The position numbers and the translations under genes were made by a program. From positions 1 through 19,912 of the forward strand of contig CAKREJ010000019.1 of NCBI GenBank assembly GCA_934317185.1: a stretch of 19,912 bases of DNA. The letters are read 5' to 3'. The notes under the pieces are model-generated. The model did no database searches, was not told where the DNA came from, and was given only the letters and a program-made list of their open reading frames with translations. Positions 14,654 to 19,912 of the stretch are shown here, one piece after another (the stretch's first letter is position 1; each line of letters begins with the position of its first letter). Source of the DNA: an uncultured Anaerobutyricum sp. Lineage in GTDB: Bacteria; Bacillota; Clostridia; Lachnospirales; Lachnospiraceae.

Positions 14654-14723
14654 CCGTAAGTATAACGCAGTAACGCGATAAACATTTATTTTTAATAAAT
14701 AGTACAAGGAGGATATGATAAAG

Positions 14724-15806
14724 ATGGGAAGAGTATATAATTTCTCAGCAGGTCCGGCCGTACTGCCGGAAGAGGTATTAAGAGAAGCAGCAGATGAAAT
14801 GTTGGATTATAAAGGCTGTGGAATGTCTGTTATGGAGATGAGTCATCGTTCTAAAGTCTTCGATGATATTATCAAAGAAGCAGAGCAGGATTTAAGAGAC
14901 CTCATGAACATTCCAGATAACTACAAAGTTTTATTCTTACAGGGCGGAGCTTCACAGCAGTTCTCAGCAATTCCTATGAATCTTATGAAGAACGGTGTTG
15001 CAGATTATATTGTTACAGGACAGTGGGCAAAGAAAGCATATCAGGAAGCAAGCCGTTATGGAAAAGCAGTAAAAATTGCATCTTCTGAAGATAAAACTTT
15101 CTCCTACATTCCAGACTGCTCCGATCTTCCAATTGATGAAGACGCAGATTACGTTTATATTTGTGAGAATAATACTATTTATGGAACAAAATATAAAAAG
15201 TTACCAAACACAAAAGGTAAAACATTAGTTGCTGACGTATCCTCCTGTTTCTTATCCGAACCACACGATGTAGAAAAATATGGTGTAATTTACGGTGGAG
15301 TACAAAAGAACGTAGGTCCAGCCGGTGTTGTAATCGTAATTATCCGCGAAGACTTAATCCGCGATGACGTAATGGAAGGAACACCTACCATGCTCAAATA
15401 CAAAACACAGGCAGACAAAGATTCTCTTTACAACACACCACCATGCTATGGTATCTATATTTGTGGTAAAGTATTCAAATGGCTGAAAAAACAGGGTGGA
15501 CTTCAGGCAATGAAAGAATACAACGAAAAGAAAGCCAAAATCCTTTATGATTTCTTAGACGAGAGCGAAATGTTCAAAGGAACAGTAGTAAAAGAAGACC
15601 GTTCCCTCATGAATGTACCTTTCGTAACAGGTGATAAAGAATTAGACGCTAAATTCGTAGCAGAAGCAGAAGCCAATGGTTTTGTAAACCTCAAAGGACA
15701 CAGAACAGTTGGTGGTATGCGTGCATCCATCTATAATGCAATGCCAATCGAAGGTGTAGAAAAATTAGTAGAATTCATGAAGAAATTCGAAAACGAAAAT
15801 AAATAA
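14724..15806 (+). CDS. serC: Phosphoserine aminotransferase
   Basis: SerC transfers an amino group from glutamate to 3-phosphohydroxypyruvate, the second step of serine synthesis, using pyridoxal phosphate. The 360-residue protein begins MGRVYNFSAGPAVLP, as the family does, and contains GCGMSVMEMSHRSK, FLQGGASQQF, VADVSSCFLSEP, the cofactor Lys195 in GGVQKNVGPAG, TPPCYGIY, and the C-terminal GGMRASIYNAMP. Length is normal. AGGAGG is at 14707-14712: the in-frame ATG at 14715 is only 2 nt away, so the ATG at 14724 (11 nt) is the better start and also matches the family N-terminus. No serA follows; a large hairpin closes the unit. Confidence 0.95.
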   Translation: MGRVYNFSAGPAVLPEEVLREAADEMLDYKGCGMSVMEMSHRSKVFDDIIKEAEQDLRDLMNIPDNYKVLFLQGGASQQFSAIPMNLMKNGVADYIVTGQWAKKAYQEASRYGKAVKIASSEDKTFSYIPDCSDLPIDEDADYVYICENNTIYGTKYKKLPNTKGKTLVADVSSCFLSEPHDVEKYGVIYGGVQKNVGPAGVVIVIIREDLIRDDVMEGTPTMLKYKTQADKDSLYNTPPCYGIYICGKVFKWLKKQGGLQAMKEYNEKKAKILYDFLDESEMFKGTVVKEDRSLMNVPFVTGDKELDAKFVAEAEANGFVNLKGHRTVGGMRASIYNAMPIEGVEKLVEFMKKFENENK

Positions 15807-15825
15807 CTATTTAGTTCATTAACAG

Positions 15826-15961
15826 CGGACGAAAAATAAAAAAGTATATAGTAGCAGATGTGACCTCGGAGCGAGTAAAGAATGTAAGCTTTTTTGCGAA
15901 CATTCTTCACACAGCGACTACTGGCACAGATGCTACTATATACTTTTTTATTTTTCGTCCG
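15826..15961. repeat. Large hairpin element: 31-bp perfect stem, 74-nt loop related to the one at 19324-19418
   Basis: Arms 15826-15856 and 15931-15961 pair perfectly over 31 bp. The outer half is A-rich then T-rich, so either strand could terminate serC or the convergent yyaC. The loop holds an inner stem (AAGAATGT with ACATTCTT). Read on the minus strand, the loop matches the loop at 19337-19405 in several ordered blocks: GAATGTTYGC, GCTTRCAT and CTYGCTYCGAGGTYA. Confidence 0.8.
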
Positions 15962-16018
15962 TTTTCTCCAACAAATAAGGATTCTTTTATTTCCGGGGTT
16001 CGTCCGTTCCTTAATGAA

Positions 16019-16573
16019 TTAAATAGTAAGTGCTGTTATTATACCGGAACAAATATATTCTGCGAGGCTATCAACGAGATAGAGGCTGGTATAGGGCAAA
16101 AGAAGCTCACTTGAAGAGGAAGCTTCATTAATAATTCCGGTAATGGAGATATTTCCTATGGGAGTCAGTGGTCGGGATACTCCTTTGCCGGGAGAGAGTG
16201 GATTACAGGATAAAGAAATACGTCCGATATTTTTTTTGGCTCCGACAGCAGCATCAATTGCCAAAAGAAAGGGCTGGGGATGATATTTTTTTATCTGAAT
16301 AAGAGATTCGGATAAATTGCTGGCATGCAAAGGCTGCTTCAGAGTTCCGTACAGAGGGTAGGGAAAATTTCTTTTTTGTAGTTTGGATCCAACAAGGGGG
16401 CCAAGACAATCTCCGGTTATTTTGTCGGTTCCGATACAGAGAAGAATTAAAGTTTCTTTTGGCTGTTTATATTTTAGAAGATACTCTTTTAAGTGTTGTG
16501 AAAATGCATTGAAATAATCTTTTTCCGGAGAAAAATACAGGTGGGTATTTTCTTTTTTTGTTTTAAAATTCAT
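16019..16573 (-). CDS. yyaC: Spore protease YyaC (DUF1256)
   Basis: This 184-residue protein matches the YyaC family, related in fold to the germination protease Gpr. It shows CIGTDKITGDCLGPLVG (residues 46-62, Asp50 and Asp55), YGTLKQPLHASNL (His83), and FLLAIDAAVG (Asp107) followed by IGRISL. Family members are linked to sporulation, so the gene points to a spore-former. Length is normal. The ATG at 16573 follows GAGAGGA. It is convergent with serC, with the large hairpin element between the two stops. No standard sigma-A promoter is clear upstream, as expected for a gene read by a sporulation sigma factor, though I cannot name which. Confidence 0.9.
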   Translation of the reverse strand: MNFKTKKENTHLYFSPEKDYFNAFSQHLKEYLLKYKQPKETLILLCIGTDKITGDCLGPLVGSKLQKRNFPYPLYGTLKQPLHASNLSESLIQIKKYHPQPFLLAIDAAVGAKKNIGRISLSCNPLSPGKGVSRPLTPIGNISITGIINEASSSSELLLPYTSLYLVDSLAEYICSGIITALTI

Positions 16574-16603
16574 TTTGAAATCCTCTCTTTAAGTTTCATA
16601 TAC

Positions 16604-16696
16604 TTATCTTATGGTAATTTTAGTAATTTCATTGCCGGAAGGTCTGATGCCATACATTACATCGTAGTTAATGCTGCTTCCGTGATTCTGAAACAT
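16604..16696 (-). pseudogene. Possible gene remnant or small ORF just upstream of yyaC
   Basis: The minus strand reads open for 30 codons, MFQNHGSSINYDVMYG then IRPSGNEITKITIR and a stop, ending 30 nt before the yyaC start. The composition looks protein-like, resembling the C-terminal end of a larger protein, but there is no ribosome site and a stop codon lies six codons before its ATG. It could be a decayed gene end or chance. Confidence 0.2.
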
Positions 16697-16845
16697 TCGA
16701 AATCTACTATATTATTTGTAATTGAATGGAAATCTCTATTTTAGAAATAGACAAAGTAGCAGGAATTTAAACATTATTTTATTGAAAAATGAAAGAAAAA
16801 TGCGAAAGTATATGACAAAAAATGCCATGAGGAGAAAAAGAGAGG

Positions 16846-16854
16846 TGCTATGAT
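16846..16854 (+). promoter_or_regulatory. Candidate extended -10 promoter of the MPN-like/LysM gene
   Basis: TGCTATGAT is an extended -10 (5/6 hexamer) without an evident -35; the predicted leader is about 30 nt. Confidence 0.4.
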
Positions 16855-16890
16855 TGAGCTATCCTAAAAAACAGGGAAGGTGGGAGATTC

Positions 16891-18027
16891 ATGGCAGAGG
16901 AGAAACAAAAACAGGGAAAAAGGGTCGGAGAGATTTCAAGAAATCTTCCTAAAAATTACAGGCAAATAGGAGAACCGGGAGCTAAAAAAATATATGTGGA
17001 AGATTATGTATATACTTATTTGAACAAACTCGCACAGCCAGATAACCTTTATGCAAGAGGAGCCATTTTATTTGGGAAAATGTACAAGACTACCATAGGA
17101 AAATGCATGTTTATAAGTGGAGCGGCAGCATGTCAGAATTTTGAACTGGATTTAGAAGAAACTATTTTTTCAGAAGAAAATTGGGCAGATATTTATCGAA
17201 TTAGGGATACCTTTTTCCCTGATTTGGAAATCTGTGGATGGTTTTTGTCTCGAATGGGATTTTCTGTGGACTTAAATGATAAAATCATACGAATTCATAT
17301 GGATAATTTTAGTGGAGAGAATAAGGTGCTTTATATGGTAGATGCACTTGAGAATGAGGATGCATTTTATCAATTTGAGAATTATTCTTTAAAAAAACAA
17401 AGAGGATATTATATTTATTATGAAATAAATCAGGAAATGAAAAATTATATGCTGGCGGAAGGCGAGATGGGAAGGATGCCGGAGCGAAACCAGCATTCTG
17501 ATACAATAAAAAGAGATACGGCAGTAGTGAAAAACTATAAAAAAATGTTAAAGAAAAAGAAACAATCACACAAAAAGACTTTTTTTCAAAAACCGAGTTA
17601 TATTATAGGTGGAATTGCTTCGGTTTGCCTGTTTGCGTATGGAGTTCATGCAATTGTACAATTTCAAAATACTCAGAATACACAGGCTGTATTTCGGCAA
17701 CAAAGTGTGATGGATGAAGCAACAACAGAAATTATGGAAAAGTCTACTGTGCAATCTTCAGCATCGCAGGAAAAGACGGCAGAATCGACAACACAGCAGG
17801 TTACAGAGGAACCAACAACACAGCAGGTTACAGAGGAATCGACAGAAACCTGGAATTCTATTGGGGGATATTATACTGTAAAGCGGGGAGATACTCTTGC
17901 AGGGATTTCCAAAAAAATGTATCAGTCCTATAATTACATAGAAACAATTGCACAAGCAAATGGAATAGAGAACGTCGATGAAATATATCCGGGGCAGATA
18001 TTGGAAATTCCTCAGATTGAAGATTAA
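16891..18027 (+). CDS. Membrane protein: degenerate JAB1/MPN-like domain, TM segment, LysM domain
   Basis: This 378-residue protein has three parts. Residues ~33-190 look like a JAB1/MPN fold: ARGAILFGKMY, then ICGWFLSRMGF (113-124), then KVLYMVDAL and EDAFYQFE. In active JAMM enzymes the second block is GW-HSHPGFG; here both zinc histidines are replaced (Leu119, Arg121), so it is probably not a metalloprotease. A Lys-rich stretch (219-234) precedes one membrane segment (about 237-258), placing the MPN-like part in the cytosol. Outside are a Thr/Gln/Glu-rich linker with a duplicated 9-residue unit and a C-terminal LysM domain (YYTVKRGDTLAGIS ... IYPGQILEIP, 327-373) that binds peptidoglycan. 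The start at 16891 has a G-rich site upstream. A role linking wall to cytosol is inference. Confidence 0.78.
   Translation: MAEEKQKQGKRVGEISRNLPKNYRQIGEPGAKKIYVEDYVYTYLNKLAQPDNLYARGAILFGKMYKTTIGKCMFISGAAACQNFELDLEETIFSEENWADIYRIRDTFFPDLEICGWFLSRMGFSVDLNDKIIRIHMDNFSGENKVLYMVDALENEDAFYQFENYSLKKQRGYYIYYEINQEMKNYMLAEGEMGRMPERNQHSDTIKRDTAVVKNYKKMLKKKKQSHKKTFFQKPSYIIGGIASVCLFAYGVHAIVQFQNTQNTQAVFRQQSVMDEATTEIMEKSTVQSSASQEKTAESTTQQVTEEPTTQQVTEESTETWNSIGGYYTVKRGDTLAGISKKMYQSYNYIETIAQANGIENVDEIYPGQILEIPQIED
17788..17841 (+). repeat. 27-bp tandem repeat in the LysM protein linker
   Basis: Two almost identical 27-bp units encode TTQQVTEEP and TTQQVTEES in the extracellular linker. Such a unit can expand or contract, changing the distance from membrane to LysM domain. 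Confidence 0.85.
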
Positions 18028-18045
18028 AAAGGGGTATGTTATAAT
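18017..18045 (+). promoter_or_regulatory. Promoter of the DUF5711 gene, overlapping the end of the LysM gene
   Basis: TTGAAG (18017-18022) and TATAAT (18040-18045) are 17 nt apart with the TGT extension. The -35 lies inside the last codons of the LysM gene, so the downstream gene can be read independently. Confidence 0.65.
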
Positions 18046-18088
18046 GATTTCAAAAGAAAATTAACGGCAGTAGTGGGCGGAGAAAACA

Positions 18089-19291
18089 ATGGAAAAACAA
18101 GTATATGATTTTGAATGGTTTGCAAAAGAAAAAGAAAAGAGGAGGGAGGCACAGAGAAAAAAGAGAAGAAGAAATATAGTAATAGCAGTTTTATTTCTGG
18201 CGGGAATATTAATTGTTTCATATATTCTTTCTACCAGCAGAAGTTATTACTATACCTATAAAGATAAAACAGATACAGAAGAGAATATGGATATTTCTTA
18301 TGAGAAATTTGCGGACGGATATTTAAAATACAGTGGTAATGGTATTGAATATCAAAAGGAATTTGGTCGTTCTCAGTGGAATGTAGCCTTATCTTATGCT
18401 CATCCGTTTTTGGTTAAGTCAGATGAATATGCATTGCTTGGCGATAAAGGAGAGAATAATCTTATTTTATTTAATAAAGATGGCAAAGCAGGGGAACTGA
18501 CTTTGAAGTATCCGATCGTGCAGGCAACGGTATCCAATCAGGGAATTGTGGAAGTGATTCTTGAGGGGACAAAAAGTAACTATATTCAGGTATATAACCG
18601 ACATGGAGAATTGATTGCGGATATGCGTTCGTCTGTGGAAGAAACAGGGTATCCTGTTTCGGCAGCGATTTCACCGGATGGAACACAGCTTGTAGTAAGC
18701 TACTATGCTATTGAAGGAACAACTTCTAAAACGTCGATTGTTTTTTATGATTTTAGTCGTCAGCTTCAATCAGATGATGTTACTTTAAAAGGCGGCTTTG
18801 ATTATAAAAATGTACTTATTCCTAAAATAAGCTTCGCAGATGAAAATACAGTAGTTGCATTTGGCGGAAAGACAACGTATTTTTATAATATTGAAGATAC
18901 TCCTAAAATAAAAAAAGAATTAAAGTTTACTGAAGAAATAGCGAGTGTATTTGAGGATGATAAATATATAGGCTATGTGCTGAATAATACAGAAGATCCG
19001 GAAAAAGGAAAGTATATACTTCAGATTTATAATAAAAAAGGTGTTAAGAAGCTGGAACGTAAATTAGATATGAATTATGATTCTATAGCAATATGGGGAA
19101 AAGAAATCATTGCGACCCGTGAAAATGAATGTACTATATTAAATATAAAAGGAAATATATTATTTCAGGGAGAATTAGAAGGAGATACAATAGAAAGTAT
19201 TATGCCGGCTAAAGGCTTTAGAACATATCATATAGTGTTTCGGGATAAAATAGTAAAAATGCAATTGAAATTTTGGAAGACAGGGAAATAG
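18089..19291 (+). CDS. DUF5711-type membrane-anchored beta-propeller-like protein
   Basis: This 400-residue protein has a highly charged cytosolic N-terminus (residues 1-28, many Lys/Arg), one membrane segment (about 29-48), and a large extracellular region of repeated beta-strand-like units with the look of a WD40/YVTN propeller. Examples are AISPDGTQLVVSYY, NLILFNKDG, IQVYNRHGELIA and LQIYNKKGVKKL. It matches what I know as the DUF5711 family of Lachnospiraceae; function is unknown. The ATG at 18089 follows GGAG at 7 nt or so. It sits 61 nt after the LysM gene on the same strand, and both proteins have the same topology (positive N-side, single TM, outside domain), so they may act together. 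Confidence 0.78.
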   Translation: MEKQVYDFEWFAKEKEKRREAQRKKRRRNIVIAVLFLAGILIVSYILSTSRSYYYTYKDKTDTEENMDISYEKFADGYLKYSGNGIEYQKEFGRSQWNVALSYAHPFLVKSDEYALLGDKGENNLILFNKDGKAGELTLKYPIVQATVSNQGIVEVILEGTKSNYIQVYNRHGELIADMRSSVEETGYPVSAAISPDGTQLVVSYYAIEGTTSKTSIVFYDFSRQLQSDDVTLKGGFDYKNVLIPKISFADENTVVAFGGKTTYFYNIEDTPKIKKELKFTEEIASVFEDDKYIGYVLNNTEDPEKGKYILQIYNKKGVKKLERKLDMNYDSIAIWGKEIIATRENECTILNIKGNILFQGELEGDTIESIMPAKGFRTYHIVFRDKIVKMQLKFWKTGK

Positions 19292-19323
19292 TGATTTATT
19301 AGAAATTAATGAATCGCAGAAAT

Positions 19324-19418
19324 AAAAATTCCTATTTGTGACTTTAATAGCAGTGTACTGAATGTTTGCTAACAGCTTGCATCCAATGCTTGCTTCGAGG
19401 TTATGAATAGGGATTTTT
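19324..19418 (+). terminator. Terminator hairpin of the DUF5711 gene carrying the conserved long loop
   Basis: Arms 19324-19336 and 19406-19418 pair over 13 bp with one G-U, and about nine further inner pairs (many G-U) are possible in RNA. The 3' arm ends in a run of six T. The 69-nt loop (19337-19405) is homologous to the minus-strand loop of the 15826-15961 hairpin, whereas the stems are unrelated. Confidence 0.75.
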
Positions 19419-19550
19419 TGTTCCTGTGGTTTTTGTCTGTTGCTAAATTGAAGATGCTTACACTTCTGTGCTTGTTCCTTCTTCTTTTATAGAAAATACT
19501 AATTTATCTCTGAAACAGGAAATAGAAAATAAAAAAATATAAAAAAACTC

Positions 19551-19579
19551 TTGACGACAATAGAAGTCTGTGGTAAGAT
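19551..19579 (+). promoter_or_regulatory. rRNA operon promoter P1
   Basis: TTGACG (19551-19556) and TAAGAT (19574-19579) have a 17-nt spacer, with an A-rich UP-like stretch just upstream (19521-19548). Confidence 0.8.
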
Positions 19580-19654
19580 AGCATACGTTGCACATGAGAA
19601 CACATTGATTTGAAAGAAATCGGAAAGAAAATCTTCAAAGAAATGAAAAAGTTC

Positions 19655-19683
19655 TTGACAAGATAAAAGATGTGTGATAAGAT
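19655..19683 (+). promoter_or_regulatory. rRNA operon promoter P2
   Basis: TTGACA (19655-19660) and TAAGAT (19678-19683) have a 17-nt spacer and an A-rich upstream stretch. Its surroundings closely resemble P3. Confidence 0.88.
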
Positions 19684-19785
19684 ATAAAAGTTGCACGACA
19701 TAAGAGAACAACTTCTTCTGCGAAAGACAGAAAGAAAAAAGTGAGACAGCTTCAAAAAAGAAGTTGAAAAAACTTAAAAAAGTTC

Positions 19786-19814
19786 TTGACAAACAAAAGT
19801 CGATGTGATAAAAT
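19786..19814 (+). promoter_or_regulatory. rRNA operon promoter P3
   Basis: TTGACA (19786-19791) and TAAAAT (19809-19814) have a 17-nt spacer, preceded by an A-rich stretch. This is the promoter closest to the expected rRNA gene. Confidence 0.88.
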
Positions 19815-19820
19815 ATAAAA

Positions 19821-19912
19821 GCTTTCGCATGAAAGCAAAACCTTGATAACTGAATAACAAAACAACCTTGAACGTTAATTCAAATTTCATTCGGGTTTTC
19901 CTGAGAGTGATG
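19821..19912 (+). other. Leader of a probable rRNA operon (gene itself outside the window)
   Basis: A small hairpin GCTTTC-GCAT-GAAAGC (19821-19836) is followed by CCTTGATAACTGAATAAC (19841-19858). This resembles the antitermination (boxA-like) segment found before rRNA genes in Firmicutes. The 16S start itself is not reached. Between the terminator ending at ~19419 and P1 at 19551 no gene is seen. Confidence 0.6.

Larger units (their letters stand above)
16574..16890. other. Intergenic region between yyaC and the LysM gene
   Basis: The 317-nt gap between divergent genes holds a possible gene remnant (16604-16696), an AT-rich stretch, and the extended -10 of the LysM gene (16846-16854). A five-codon ATG-to-TAA frame at 16851-16868 is too short to judge. 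Nothing else is recognised. Confidence 0.5.

Noticed and set aside
14715..14723. Upstream ATG as serC start
   Set aside because: It is only 2 nt from AGGAGG and would add residues before the conserved N-terminus; the ATG at 14724 fits better.
16541..16744. Plus-strand ORF of 67 codons across the yyaC start
   Set aside because: It overlaps the start of yyaC on the other strand, lacks a ribosome site, and its hydrophobic composition is an antisense artefact.
16851..16868. Five-codon leader peptide before the LysM gene
   Set aside because: It overlaps the predicted -10 and is too short to support; probably chance.
19337..19405. Integron attC-like site (GCTAACAGC in the loop)
   Set aside because: Only a partial GTTAGC-like match is present, with no paired core sites and no integrase or cassette genes.

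Overview
The window is a low-GC stretch of a Gram-positive genome, most likely an anaerobic spore-forming member of the Lachnospiraceae (Clostridia). The signs are a YyaC-type spore protease, a PdaA-type delta-lactam deacetylase (cortex or cell wall), a TSCPD-domain protein, a DUF5711-type membrane protein, strong AGGAGG ribosome binding sites, and many promoters with an extended -10 (TGnTATAAT). I do not assign a genus. No CRISPR array, tRNA gene, transposase gene or prophage gene is visible; the window is mostly chromosomal housekeeping with a few unexplained modules.

Layout. 22-4125 (minus strand): a three-gene cluster transcribed in the order LRR protein, metallopeptidase-like/VWA protein, MoxR-like AAA+ ATPase. 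All three proteins end in an acidic tail closed by Phe. 4297-5079: proC (proline synthesis). 5198-5818 (minus): a secreted, very basic NlpC/P60-like hydrolase with a TTG start and a near-consensus promoter. 6020-8490 (plus): S66 (LD-carboxypeptidase/MccF) peptidase, exonuclease III, and a nicotinamidase-like cysteine hydrolase, closed by a hairpin with a 25-bp perfect stem. 8687-10079 (minus): a TSCPD protein followed by murG. 10346-12042 (plus): MTA/SAH nucleosidase with terminator, then a possible 43-residue small ORF and an uncharacterised membrane protein. 12066-13662 (minus): PdaA-like lipoprotein and the Mn2+ exporter MntP, the latter behind a yybP-ykoY manganese riboswitch with a visible switching terminator. 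14066-14335 (minus): an 89-residue conserved-looking hypothetical. 14724-15806: serC. 16019-16573 (minus): yyaC. 16891-19291 (plus): two membrane-anchored proteins, one with a degenerate JAB1/MPN-like domain joined through a membrane segment to a LysM domain, the other of DUF5711 type. 19551-19912: three tandem near-consensus promoters and a leader that almost certainly drive an rRNA operon beginning just past the right edge.

The most interesting items are: (1) two large hairpins, 15826-15961 and 19324-19418, that share a homologous ~70-nt loop but have unrelated stems, suggesting a dispersed element living in terminator loops; (2) the MPN-like-TM-LysM protein, which has lost the zinc-binding histidines expected of an active JAMM protease; (3) the AAA+/VWA/LRR cluster with matching C-terminal acidic-Phe tails; (4) the Mn2+ riboswitch with additional hairpins and short tandem repeats around it. 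Functional calls rest on motif recognition from the sequence alone; no database search was done.
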